Part shown: piece after piece, positions 37,301 through 47,761 of the stretch
Position numbering within the stretch: position 1 is the stretch's first letter
Layout of the letters: every line of letters starts with the position of its first letter
Notes under the pieces: generated by a model
What the model was told of the DNA's origin: nothing
The model's input: the letters and a program-made list of their open reading frames with translations, nothing else
Database searches by the model: none
Assembly: GCA_030248135.1 (NCBI GenBank)
Contig: JASANC010003362.1
Location: 1-64,000 of the forward strand
Length of the DNA stretch: 64,000 nt
Reading direction: 5' to 3'
Origin: Theristus sp. LFF4_11
Taxonomy: Eukaryota > Nematoda > Chromadorea > Monhysterida > Xyalidae
Made by a program: the position numbers and the translations under genes

Positions 37301-40300
37301 CCACGTGATTTCTGCGACAGCACAGCAGAAAATTCCAATGGATACCCAATATACAGGTTAAATTTGACTGCTCAATTTCATAACAATTTTCAAAATCATA
37401 GCCGTCTAAACTTTTAATTTTTGAATTATAGACGCCGCGATGATGAGCGCACTGTGACCATCCGTGGTATTCCACTTGACAACCGCTGGGTTGTGCCGTA
37501 CAACCCGTACCTCTCACAGAAATACAACTGTCACATAAACGTTGAAGTGTGCACATCCGTTACATCCGTAAAATATTTGTACAAATATGTTTACAAGGGT
37601 GCAGACAGGGCGGTGGTGGCCATCAGCAAACAGCACAGCACCGGCAGCGACAATCACGATCAGCCGGCTGACACAGACGAAATATCACGATACGTTGACA
37701 GCCGTTACGTCTCGACATCAGAAGCGTGTTGGCGTATTAATGGATTCGCAACACATAGTCAACAACCGAATACTGTCAGATTGCAGGTTACCACAACAAT
37801 AAAAAATTGATTAATGCAAACATCAAACAGCTGAAACGGGTAAAAAGCTAAAAGCAGGTCCATCTGCCAAGCGAGCAGACTGTCCAATTTCATGAAGACG
37901 ACGACCTGCGTGAAGTCGTACGAAAAGGTCCGCCTGGAACGACGCTAACGGCCTGGATGGATTTCAACTGTCAGAGCAACAAATATCACAACCTTTACTA
38001 CCACGAATTCGTCAAGGCAACTGTTTTTCCATCAAAACAAAAAACATTTATTATCATATACATTGTTTATAAAATATAAAATAACGTTTCAGTAATTTTT
38101 TCCAGGTAGCTGTATGGAACCGATCAAGTTTTAAATGGACAGAGCGAAAGCGTTTCGCAACCGAAACGGTCGGACGTATGTACTTCGTGCAACCGACTGA
38201 AGGTGAAAGATACTACCTGCGTCTGATGCTGCACAATATCCCAGGCGCAAAGTCATACGAAAACTTGAGAACGGTCAACGGCACAGTGTATGAATCGTTC
38301 CGCGAAGCCGCGAACGCAATGGGCCTGCTGGAAGATAACAGAGGTTCACAACGGTCGCATTTTTTCATCAGCCGTTTAATAAGCCGCTGAATTTTTTATG
38401 AAACGCAGTGCGAAAATATTTTTTAAGAGTGGGCACAGTGCTTAGAGGAAGCAGCTGCAATGCACAGTGGCCGTCAGCTGCGCTCTCTGTTCGCCACAAT
38501 CCTAATTTTCTGCCAACCAACCGCACCAGAATCACTTTTTGAGCGGTTTCTACCCAATCTTTGCGACGACCTGCTCCAACGGAGATCACAAAAAAATCGA
38601 CCAGGTGGATAATTTCTAACTGCATAAACAAACAAACCAAAAAACTAAATCAAAAACCTCAGAAGAGATCAACGAGCGCCTGATCAACGAAACGCTGCGT
38701 GACATAGCAAACAATTTGGAGGTGCATGGCAAAGCCTTGGCTGATTTTCCGAACATGCCCACACCATCCAACCAAGACATCACAACCGATGAGGACGACG
38801 CATTATTATACGCGATTGATATGGCAAGCTTGCCCGCAAGAATTGAAAACCTGACAAATGAACAGAAAAACGTGTTCAACGAAATAATGTCAGCAATTCA
38901 TGACAAAAATGGGCGAGCATTTTTTATCGATGCACCCGGAGGCACAGGTAAAAAAATTATTTTAATTCAAAATGAAATATGCACGTATGTACAGAACACT
39001 TAAAAAAAACTGTGAGGACCTTAACGCAGGAAAGTCGCACACCATCAACACAATCATCGACAATGCACGCTTCAACAACTACAACGTGATTGCTGTCGCA
39101 TCGTCCGGAATTGCAGCCTTGATCCTTCACGGCGGACGAACGGCACATTCACAATTCAAGATTCCGATTGCCAACTTAAATGAAACATCCACACTTTTTG
39201 TCCCAAAGCAGTCACAGTTGGCCAAGAGGCTGCAAAATGCTCATCTTATTGTCTGGGATGAAATCAGCATGGCGAACAAATACCAACTCGATTGTGTTGA
39301 TCGATCTTTGCGTGATCTGTGCGGCAGTGATCAACTGTTCGGTGGAAAAGTTTGTTTAAAAGAAACTTAGTGCTCAACAAAAAATTACAAAGGGAAAAAA
39401 CGCAAAATTTCATTAAAGGTGGTCCTGTTTGCTGGCGATTTCAGACAGGTCCTACCTGTCGTCCGCAACGGCAATCGCGCAAGAATTGTTTCGGTAACAG
39501 CAAAAAGATGGACAAACTGGGATAAAGTTAATCATTCTTCTGTATTAATTCTTCGATTGTGTTATTAAATAATGTCTCTTAACTTCCACAGTTTTCAAAA
39601 AATAGGTCAAGACTCTCCGATTGACGATGAACATGCGAATAGCATCGGCCACTCAGAACCACGAAGAGTCAGAGAAGTTTGGCAACTGGCTCCTGCGTAT
39701 CGGTGAAGGACGAGAGCCCACAACAACAGACAGCGTCCAGCACGATTTGATACAGCTGCCGCAAATTATGTTGCTACCATCGGTCAATAAACTCATGAAT
39801 GAAGTGTTTCCAGATCTCAAAAATGAGTGCCATTTGACATCAAGGGCAATTCTAACGTCGAAAAATGCTGATGCTGACAAAATGAACTACGCCATCATGT
39901 CACGAATGGAGGGAGACAAGAAACTGTTCAGATCAGTTGACACAGTCGACAACGACGGTCAAAATGCCCTTTTCCCAACAGAATATCTAAACACACTGAC
40001 ACCAAGCGGCATGCCGCCACATGAGTTGTGCCTTAAGATCGGAACGCCCATCATTTTGCTACGGAATTTAAATTCAAAGGAAGGACTTTGCAACGGCACC
40101 CGACTGATCTGCAGGCAATCAAATAGACACTTTAAAAATATGGTTTCAAAGATTTTTTTTATTTAAAAATTTTTAGATTTAAAAATTATTATTTTTTTAA
40201 CAAAACAAAAATACAGGGCATTCGGAGGGCGAGTGATTGACGCAGAGATCATCAGCGGTGTTCAAAAGGGACGGCGTGTGTTTATTCCTAGAATCACGTT

Positions 40301-43300
40301 GACCCCATCTGACAGTCCGCTGCCGTTTGCATTGAAAAGGAGACAATTTCCGGTAAAAACAGATAAAAAATCAAAATCAGCAATAGGACATCGCAATTAA
40401 ACGCAAAAGGTTAACAAAAATCTAAACGTCAGGTGCGCATATGTTTCGCGATGACAATAAACAAAGCTCAAAGTCAGACGCTGAAGATGGTGGGCATCTA
40501 CCTTCCACAGTCTGTGTTCACTCACGGTCAACTGTATGTCGCATGCTCGCGCGTCGGAAACCCAAATTCAATCAAAATTTTTGTCGAAAACAAAAACAAA
40601 CCAGATGCTGATAAAACAACAACGCGAAATATCGTATACAAGGAAATATTGTGAATTCGAAAAATAATCGTGTTGTTCTCAGGACCAAGTTAATCAAAAT
40701 GGCGTTTTTGTTTTGCACAATTCCATTGTTCACGTACATTTCTTTATGTCCCAGTTACATATGTTTAAAATCAACCAAACGTGGCCAATTGCTATTTCTA
40801 ATGAATTCATACCGAAAAAGAAGCTACAAGAATTGTTTTTCAAAATTTAAAACCAGAAAGAAGTTGAAATTCAAATATTCACGCAGTTCGTGCAGTTAGG
40901 GTATAGATTCACAACCATAAACACAACAACTTAATTTTTGCTAACCAAAAACGGCCTTTTTTCTTCTGAAAAACAATGCAGAAGCTCCAATATTTACCTT
41001 AGGAAAGTCTAATGAATCAGCAATCAATAAGTGCACGGATTGTGCATCAACATCCATAAGTTCGGGAACATGTGCATAAACAAGAACATTAATTTTCTGC
41101 GTGTTTGACAAGCTAAAAATTCTATCCCTGATTTTACACAGTCAATGAATGCCATAGTAGCAAAAAAGTTGTGTGATTGTAAGTGAAAAAAAGCACGTTG
41201 CTTGACAAAAGTTCAAATAAAAGCAAATGAAACCAAAAAAACCGACACCACAAAAAAACGTGAAATATGTTTAAACAAGGATACAAATACAAGGAACGAT
41301 TATAGCCAAACGGTAACGTTTACCGTAGTACGGTTCAAAGCATATTTTCACAACGTACACGTACACGTATAATTTTAATTACGTTACACTACGTACACGT
41401 ACACCAACTCACAAAAGACACGTAAACAAATTTGGAAATAAAACGAAAAAACAGATCCGTTTTCAACTCATTACAACATCTGTCTGCTCGCAAAAACTTT
41501 TAAAGCAGAAAAAAATAAAAAAAGAGAAATCAAGTCATCATCTTGGAATGGCTGAGATTGCAGTGGACGCGGCAGCTGAGAATCAGCAACAAGCACAAGA
41601 GCTGCTGACAATTAGTCAACTGCAACGAAGCTCGACAAAGTAAAGTGACCATTGTATTTCTAATTGAACAAGTATCATTGTATACTTAAAAAAAGATTTG
41701 TATTTACGGATTTGAACACACCTAAAAACTCAGCTGGGAATTGCGAGGCAGAGTAATTGAGCAAGGCAACGTGCACGAGTTCACGCGTCCAAACGGCACG
41801 GGGAAGGTGTTCTCAATTGAAATTGCCGACGCAACAGGCGAAATCAGAGTGACAGCGTTCACAGAGCATGTTGAGTCATTACGCGCAGTTCTGGCCGCAA
41901 ACACACTCATCAGTTTGAGGTGATTATTTAAAAAATTTAATGAATTATGAATTTAAAAATTAAAAAAATTAAGAAAAAACATGACATTCAAGCAACTGCA
42001 CTGTGCGCGACGCGAACAAGATCTATTCGTCATTGACGAACGGCCTGGAACTGACGCTGAATGACAGCTGCACAGTAAATTAATTTAGTGTTGAATAAAT
42101 GACACAAATGGAACATTTTGAAAAACAAAAAACAAAAACAAAGGTACTTTTAGATAAGTGAGTGCAGCGATGAAATTGACCATGTCCCTGAGAAGGTGTA
42201 CAATTTTGCGCAATTTCCAAACCTGCCAAAGATGGTTGGACAAACCGTCGGTAAGAAACTACTGTGAAAATAAAACATTACAAACGAACACTAAATTATT
42301 GTAAATTATTAGTTGGTAAACACACGCATGATGATTGTTTAGCATCACGTAATCACAAGCCAATCAGCTTCAACTCCAAATTTACATATTATTATAATTG
42401 CAAATATATTCTGAAATACGAAAAGCAGACGTTATCGGCCAGTTGATCGACGTCAAACACGGCACGGTGAAAAACAAACAAACGACAACAATGAAGCTCA
42501 AGGACCAACATGATCAGCTGATAAACTGCATTCAGTGGGAAAAGACGGTAACAAACTATTATATCTAGATATTTATAAACGAACATGCACAAAGAGTGAA
42601 AACGAAAAATGAAAATGAAAACGGCCTAGCGGCTACAAAAAAACGACAAATTATTGCAAAAAGTGGAAAAAAAACCAATCAAAGTCCTTCTCACAAAACA
42701 TAACAAATAGAATTTATGTTCTCACGATGTTCAGGCACGAAATAAAGTTCACCATTTCAAAAAATGAAAATGAACTTTATTTAACTTTTATAAACCAGGA
42801 CTTGGATGCGAGCAAAACGACGAAAGTGGCAATAAAGGCTGCAAAAGTGAACATGTTCAACAACAGTGAGTATGTACAATAAAAAAGAAAAAAACGATAA
42901 AAATTGACAAAATTAAAAGATTGTGATTAAATTGTAGTGGTGCAGCTGTCCGGCGGAACAATTGAGAAGAATCCAGACATCAACATTGACGGACAGTTGT
43001 GTGCGGATGAGGACGGCACCAAGTACCGAATCTATCACAATCAGTACGAAGAGGTGAAAATGTGTTTGGGCCTGTGTTTCAGTTGCAAAAGACGGAAACA
43101 TAAAAAAACGCGTACATATTCAAAAACTAAAAATCATCAATCATTTATTGTGTACAAAACTCAGAATGTCAAGGCAGAGCCGAAGGTGACGACCAAACGA
43201 GCCGCCGACACGCTGAACAACAGCAACAAAATCACGGAGTTTATCAACACGCTTGAAAAGAAGATGCGCAAAATGAACAATAAAGAAGCGCAGAACATGA

Positions 43301-45915
43301 TCGACAAGATCAAAATTTCGTTGTTTGATGCAGAATAATTTTATTCAGTACGATACTGATCTGTGTTTTTTTTTACCAAAAAATATTTGAATTACATGAT
43401 GTTTTTTATTTAAATCAATGCGAATGATTTTAAATGATTTTAAAGCTTTATGTTCAAAAAAAGAGAAAAACATACACCGTGCCACAGGCACGGGTCAACG
43501 GCTAGTCTATAATACTAAAATAATACTTTGTCTGTCCGTCTGTCTGTCTGTCCAACTTTTTGCTATTTAAGGTAACGAAATCAAAATGTTGCTGTCACTT
43601 TTTAACAATTTTTCTATGCGAATCATTTTCTTTTGGTTTTCAACAACGAGTCATCATGATTCATTCAGTTCTTTCCTCAACGTTGGTTGGTTGGTAGTTG
43701 GTGGTGATGTAAATAGATGAGATTATAATGTGCGGGAACGAACTGCTCTAACGAAGCCATTATCTCACAGAATGGACGGCACATCCGATTATGATCGATA
43801 GCAAAAATTGGATAAACGGGTCTCCCGATAAAACGAATTTGCGACTTTTTGAAAACCCGACAAAAACGAAATTGGCTTTTGAATTTTTTTTCACACAAAA
43901 GTGAATAATAATTGAATCCCATATTTGTTTCTAAACTAAATACACGGGTAACGTTGATGCGGCACATTCTATCAAAGCAAAATGAAACAGGTAATTAGAG
44001 CACTAAACAAAAGCAGTTTTACAAGATTTTAACTAAAATTCTGTGACTTTCAAAAAGCAAAATTGTGAATACAAATTTTTGTGCAAAAGCGGGTTTACTG
44101 TTATCTTTCTTATTAAACGTGACCCAATATGCGTTTGCACGCTCAGATAGAGAAAATGTTTCATGGCTGCGCGGCAATTTAAAATCAGCAAAACTTAACG
44201 TATTCTGACGGCAGATTTGTGCAAGAAATTGAGAAAAAATTAGAATTTTATCTCACTAAATAAATTTACTTTATTTCGTATTTGAATTACGTTCAGGCGC
44301 GATACATTTTTTCAGCTGTGCGGCTTTTCCACACATCATTCAACATTACTCGGCCTCCTTCGCACGAAAAGATAATACAAAAAACACAAATGGGATTGTG
44401 CAAATGAACGGGTATCGATTCCGGCCAGTTCTGTACAATAAAAATAAACGGGCCTCTTTGGGTCAAACTTAGCGACTTTGAACAATGAAATTGTTAAACA
44501 ATCAAGTCACGTTTGAACAATTTCAGTCAACCAGAAAAAATCTAACGGGAACGAAATGCCTTTAACAGGTATATCTCAACGATTGCAAAATCAGCAAAAC
44601 AGAGTTATAAAAAATCATTTTTGACATTAACTGACACTGTTTGAATTGACACCGAATCGAAAAGCTTGAAAACAAACATTTGAAACGTTTGAAAAGCACT
44701 TTTAAAAATCGAGCGGGTACTCGAGATAAAAATAATTGCGGAATGCTTGCCTCAAACAATAAACGGTATCAACGAATTTAAACGCATGAAAGCTTTGGTT
44801 AAAAAAATCAACACGTTTCCAGTTCCAGGAAAGCAGAAGCAAAGAAATGTCAATTGGGTGCACCTTGCTGTTAACAAAATCGCAAAAATTTCTTACCCGG
44901 GCCGTAGGCACGGGTCAACTGCTAGTTGACTAAAATGAGTGCAAGAAAAAATTAGTATCAAGATGCGTGATTCAATTTTGAAACTGTTGCGAAAGTGACA
45001 AATTGGTCTTTTTGGATACCCGCGATAGTTCAAATCATGCGCTCAGAGTGGAAAGGTCTCACACTTGAATTGCATTTGAGCACCTCGAGCGAAATTCTGA
45101 TGTTTCACAACGGACTCGAGTCAGCAGCCATGCGACTGCGACAGAAAGAATTGTTAAGTTGATTTTTTGTTTTCTGTGTTGCTCTGTCTGTTAATTTGTT
45201 TCTTTTGAAAAGTTTTTCTGCGGTTTGAATAAAAACAGTGTTTCAGTTTCAGTTTTCTGCAGTTTCGTCATGGTTAAGTGGACAGCAGAACAACGGGTCT
45301 GGTGTGCTATCTGGTGGGAGCAATCTGAAAGTTTTTCTGCAGTGACTCGCCAGTTTCGCGTAAAATTCCATCCAGCCGCTGCCGGACGACAAACCTTGAT
45401 GATGATTTGGATGTCTATGAGCAATGATTCGTTGTTAAATTCTTGGTTAAAAATCCGTTTTTTTGAAAATTTGGGAATTTTTAAACATTGTGCTGTAAAA
45501 CTGAATCTACTTGACCAAACTGGATAAAAATTTTGTCAGAAAAATGGCATCACATGTTTTATCAATGCTGAAAATTTCAGCTCATAATATTGAAATACCA
45601 GCCAGTGACAGCAGTTTGAAAATGGAACCTTTTTTTTTGGCCCACCCTGTACATATTGTACCTGGCAAAACCTCAAAACAGCCAACTTTGCGCGATGCAA
45701 CAATACAGCGTATGGCCTTTTGTCTTCTAGGCGGGGGTGCAAATGGCATCATACTCGTGCAACACATTTCTTACCGGCCATTCATCGACGAATCGAATAC
45801 CAGTGGCAATCGCCTGCATCACCGCATAGTCGGACACGTCCGATGGCAGGGCGACGTGCACGAAGTGGAAATAAATGCAAATGAACACAATGATGACGAA
45901 CAGTACTGCGGCCAT
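28316..45915 (-). CDS. Arylacetamide deacetylase / neutral cholesterol ester hydrolase-like esterase, 7 exons
   Basis: Membrane-anchored alpha/beta hydrolase of the hormone-sensitive-lipase group, which hydrolyses lipid or xenobiotic esters at the ER. Minus-strand exons in order: 45775-45915, 31116-31513, 30500-30707, 30066-30201, 29438-29613, 28957-29080, 28316-28470 (1338 nt, 445 residues, frame kept). The N-terminus MAAVLFVIIVFICIYFHF is a single membrane anchor. Next come the oxyanion motif IIFIHGGGFC, DYRLAPEHPYPAAL formed across a splice, the nucleophile motif VMGDSAGGNLAAAI, LLIYPYLQMVDFCTPSY, the acid region YDILRDDG and the histidine in TALHGVL. Exon 1 was placed by matching the N-terminal pattern and the phase-0 donor CCG/GTAAGA. 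Intron 1 is about 14.3 kb because of a mariner and two Helitrons. The exact family member (AADAC or NCEH1) cannot be fixed. Confidence 0.9.
29140..29260. repeat. Dispersed repeat J, copy 2
   Basis: It carries AAATCGTGTCGTGTGCGCCA and CGAAATGGTGTTTTCGCTTT, matching 17370-17520. It lies in the intron between the 29438 and 28957 exons of the esterase. Confidence 0.5.
29640..29800. repeat. Dispersed palindromic repeat D, copy 1 (esterase intron 4)
   Basis: It contains GAGACTCAATGCGC, CACTTTGGCGATTTTGAATT and GACTGAGTCGCAGAA-type ends found in all D copies (31570, 51220, 53098, 54290, 55935, 57705). The unit is about 170-200 bp, A/T-rich in the middle, with imperfectly inverted termini (T/CTGCGACTCAATGCG). 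Confidence 0.6.
30757..30926 (-). mobile_element. tRNA-derived SINE A, copy 1 (esterase intron 2)
   Basis: On the minus strand the head reads GTGGCCTGGTGGTAGTGCG (A-box-like) and, about 35 bp on, GGGGGATCGAGCCCCGCC (B-box-like). It continues to a tRNA-unrelated body with AGAGAAAACTCGATGGGCGC and the tail CTTCTCTGGGTTAGCCCTGG. Other copies lie at 36455 (inside the Helitron) and 52256 (FCHO intron), with a fragment at 25253. Three copies share the same head-to-tail layout, which supports a single SINE family transcribed from an internal pol III promoter. Confidence 0.82.
31570..31735. repeat. Dispersed palindromic repeat D, copy 2
   Basis: GGTTCTACGGACTGAATGCG, ATGTGGCAATTGAAATCGCC and GTGTCATGCATGAAACTG match the consensus blocks of D. 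It lies in esterase intron 1, about 60 bp upstream of exon 2. Confidence 0.65.
32509..40654 (+). CDS. Helitron RepHel: HUH replication initiator fused to PIF1-type helicase
   Basis: Rolling-circle transposase. Exons: 32509-32627, eight 81 nt exons (32749-32829, 32986-33066, 33190-33270, 33394-33474, 33598-33678, 33802-33882, 34047-34127, 34918-34998), then 35066-35431, 35510-36057, 36129-36379, 36645-36912, 36977-37077, 37163-37356, 37432-37786, 37858-38010, 38106-38343, 38428-38604, 38663-38947, 39030-39349, 39419-39526, 39606-40114, 40217-40352, 40433-40654. Total 4998 nt, 1665 residues. Order: charged repeats; zinc-finger-like CHHCSALHW and CCNNGKIRLPPWP; FRTNIRGYNQVLAFTS; HRIGSIAMPASG; Rep motif YGKPDLFITMTCNP; HUH motif LPHAHILAIL; two-tyrosine region KYLYKYVYKG; GERYYLRLMLHN; helicase APGGTG/KS (split by an intron), IVWDEISM, AGDFRQVLPVV, LRLTMNMR, LCNGTRLI, TINKAQSQTL, GQLYVACSRV. 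Two introns seem to use GC donors. Confidence 0.92.
32749..34127 (+). repeat. Tandem array of units of about 200 bp, each carrying an 81 nt exon
   Basis: Seven copies at 32749, 32986, 33190, 33394, 33598, 33802 and 34047, mostly 204 bp apart. Each has an acceptor preceded by TTTTCACTGATTTTCAG, then an exon of exactly 81 nt and a GTCTGT donor. Each encodes 27 residues beginning QDRAIRRRERD and ending REERLENER. All exons start with one base of a codon and end with two, so any number can be joined without changing frame. An eighth 81 nt exon (34918-34998) with diverged sequence (HRTSERRGHLAENE..) follows. A partial 38 bp duplication at 32948-32985 gives copy 2 a duplicated acceptor. Confidence 0.92.
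34172..34629. mobile_element. MITE with TACCGTATTACC ends, copy 2, inside the Helitron
   Basis: It has the same termini and C/G-run layout as 16571-17027 but in inverse orientation. It interrupts the spacer after the seventh 81 nt exon. Sister repeat units read CACTTATCTTAG at the same place, here split as CACT/TA..TA/TCTAAG, which shows a TA target duplication and an empty-site control within the same element. It lies in an intron of RepHel. Confidence 0.9.
36455..36628 (-). mobile_element. tRNA-derived SINE A, copy 2, in a RepHel intron
   Basis: It carries the same blocks as the copy at 30757 but more diverged (AGCCAGGACTAACCCAGAAA, CACTCAAGCCACGAGGGTGA). It is inserted in the RepHel intron between 36379 and 36645 and leaves the next acceptor (GCTTTTAG/GAT) about 17 bp away untouched. 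Confidence 0.75.
40655..41547. other. Spacer between RepHel and RPA-like gene
   Basis: A/T-rich, non-coding. It contains CGTACACGTACACG repeats at about 41355-41405 and probably holds the RepHel 3' end and a promoter for the RPA-like gene. Confidence 0.5.
41548..43338 (+). CDS. Helitron-encoded replication protein A large-subunit-like protein (OB folds)
   Basis: Single-stranded DNA-binding protein resembling RPA70 DBD-A and DBD-B. Exons: 41548-41639, 41734-41919, 41993-42074, 42154-42250, 42429-42547, 42799-42865, 42938-43053, 43165-43338 (933 nt, 310 residues, frame kept). The first OB fold shows WELRGRVIEQ, GKVFSIEIADATGEIRVTAF and LTNGLELTLNDSC; it is followed by FAQFPNLPKMVGQTV and DVIGQLIDVKHG, the start of the second OB fold. 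The C-terminus is a lysine-rich helix (FINTLEKKMRKMNNKEAQNM). RPA-like genes are known passengers in several plant and animal Helitrons. Here it lies downstream of RepHel in the same orientation and probably coats the displaced strand. Confidence 0.9.
43477..43505 (+). terminator. Helitron 3' hairpin and CTAG terminus
   Basis: A perfect 7 bp stem CCGTGCC/GGCACGG with loop ACA (43477-43493), then GTCAACGG and CTAG. In Helitrons this hairpin acts as the rolling-circle termination signal. Confidence 0.9.
43506..44925 (+). mobile_element. Non-autonomous Helitron, 1.42 kb, head-to-tail with the large one
   Basis: It begins TCTATAATACTAAAATAATA immediately after the CTAG of the first Helitron, with the same GTCTGTCC start region. 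It ends ACGGGTCAACTGCTAG, preceded by an imperfect hairpin around CCCGGGCC/GGCACGGG. The termini match the 11 kb element, but the interior has no Rep, helicase or RPA sequence. It is probably mobilised by the large element's proteins. Confidence 0.88.
45271..45420 (+). pseudogene. N-terminal fragment of a mariner-type transposase (DUF4817-like helix-turn-helix)
   Basis: MVKWTAEQRVWCAIWWEQSE followed by SFSAVTRQFRVKFHP resembles the DNA-binding domain that starts many mariner-like ORFs (an aromatic-rich helix, then R.F...F). It ends after about 50 codons with no DDD catalytic domain. A sister sequence at 59698-59838 shares MVKWTAE, WW and VRQF. Confidence 0.65.
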
Positions 45916-47761
45916 TTGTTGTGTTGATCGCGTGAAAATGGGGGATTTAATAGGGTTTTTTTGGATATTATTTATTATTAGTTCGTTTTTAATAGAATCT
46001 AATAGAATAATCTAATAAATTTTTAATAGAATAGAAATCTGGAGGCCAAGAATAAACTAGAACTGCGCACCTCGTAAGCGCTGACAACTGAAACGAGCAC
46101 GCAGATTATTTCTTGAAAAGGAATAAAGTAAACTGAAAAAAAGGAAAACAGGGTTTGGAAAACGAGCAGCAATGTGCCAGCCAGACACAATTACCACAGC
46201 AGCTGTGCTGCACGTTCAACAACACACTTTTTTTGCGGTGGGGAGCCAATGTTACTGGCGCAAAAACAAATTTGAGTGAACGTTCGTGTCCAAGTAGAGA
46301 CGGGAACAAGAAAAAACACATCACCAGACGTTTTTGCCACTGCTGCCGAGCTAATTTTTTATCAATACAATCGTGAGTGTGCACACTTTTTCACAAACAG
46401 CACACATACAGAGAACATAATCATGCTAAAAGTCTGCGGTCTCACTGAAAACCATGCGCTGCGCACACAGCACACATACGCGCGTATATGGCGAATAAAT
46501 AAAGTGCAGCGGTCTTTTTTGTTGCTCATGATTCTGTGCGCACACGCACACGCACGGGCAAGGTCAGTCAGGGAATGCATAAACGTAAATTATACATTTT
46601 GCACTGTATGCTGCACAACCAGGCATTGCCGAAGGGCACCTGGAAAGTTTGTGGCACCGCAATGCATTCCAATTTGGGTTCACTTTTTTGTTTGCATGGT
46701 GAACTGGCCGGTGTGCTATCATGCGCTTGAGTGTTTTCTTTCACTTGTGTGCGTGCGCAGCAGATTTTGGGATCAGAAAGAAACCACTGATGACTTTATG
46801 CACACAGATATATTACATTATAACGGACTGTGACAGTGGCAATACAAATTGCATTCTTGCGTACAAACAAATTTTAAACTTGAAAAATTCTGAAAACTTA
46901 CACTTTACATTAACTTTCACAAATAGGTGTACACTCGAATGTATCACAGACTTGAAAAAATTACGTACAATTATAAGACCGTATGTCGGATTGTGCAGAG
47001 AATGAGTGTGAAACAAAAACAGCGAAGTTGTGAACGTTTCAATTTCAAAAAATTCTTCAATCCTAAAAAAAGCACTGCACAAACACTGCGCAGGGTTCCT
47101 GTCGGTTCTATTTGTTGCAGGGACACTCTGCATGTGCAATACATGATACATTGAAACAAAATGAAAAAACGAAAACAACACGATACAATTAAAAACAACA
47201 ACAAAACGTTACAATTGGAAGCACGTTTTTCCTGTGGAGCGCGCTTGTCTGTGGCACAGAAAAGGTTGAACCGCTGAATGGTAAGGGAATAAAAAAATAA
47301 ACCACGTAGAGAGAGAGATTGTCACAAAATAAATAAAAGAACTCTAAAATGGAATAACACAAGTAACATAAAAATCACCCAGTTATCCAGACAATGAATG
47401 CCATAGTGTTTGCAAAATCTGATAGTAAAAGAACTTTTGATAAAATACAAAATCTTGAAAAACCAATCTGTTTTGCACAATTGCACGACAAATCTTCACG
47501 CAACCATTATTTACAACAAGTTGAACTTTACAAAAGTCACAAGGTTACAACGAACGATGCTTGACCGAGCTGAAGAACGGAAAGTTGAAAACGTTTTTTT
47601 GAACAGCAATCACCAGAACCCAGAACCAGATGTCCAAACCTACAAACAGCAAACGAAGCCGAAAAAACACAACCAGCCAGAGGAGAACCCCGAAAAGCTC
47701 TCATCCTAAAACCCCAATCACAACAAGCAGAGCGACAAGATTGCAACTGCTGCGATAACCG
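45916..47761. other. Intergenic region, esterase 5' side and FCHO 3' side
   Basis: Both neighbours are on the minus strand. It must contain the esterase promoter (just right of 45915) and the FCHO 3' UTR (left of 47762). I recognise no further gene; frames here are short and unlike known families. Confidence 0.5.

Larger units (their letters stand above)
32157..43505 (+). mobile_element. Autonomous Helitron, 11.35 kb, with intact RepHel and RPA-like genes
   Basis: The 5' end is TCTACTATACTAAAA, followed by a GTCT microsatellite (32177-32215). The 3' end has the hairpin CCGTGCC/ACA/GGCACGG (43477-43493), an 8 nt spacer and the terminal CTAG (43502-43505). The left flank ends in A and the next base after CTAG is T, the A/T insertion site of Helitrons. 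No target duplication is expected or seen. Contents in order: repeated 81 nt exons, RepHel gene, RPA70-like gene. Both genes can be spliced with continuous frame, so the element may be recently active. Confidence 0.93.
31967..45649 (+). mobile_element. Mariner-type element (about 914 bp) split by two Helitrons
   Basis: The left end TA/CAGGGTGGGCCAAAAAA and the right end TTGGCCCACCCTG/TA are inverted repeats of about 128 bp (31967-32094 against about 45522-45649), with TA on both sides. The left 190 bp and right 724 bp are separated by 12.8 kb of Helitron DNA. The related element at 59151-60245 continues through the junction position (GACAAATGTGG.. against AACAAA and TTGACTA here), supporting a single original element. 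The right part encodes a short DUF4817-like N-terminal piece only, so it was already non-autonomous. Confidence 0.88.

Noticed and set aside
38663..40654. Second host PIF1 gene
   Set aside because: The helicase is fused by splicing to the Rep domain within Helitron boundaries, so it belongs to the transposon.
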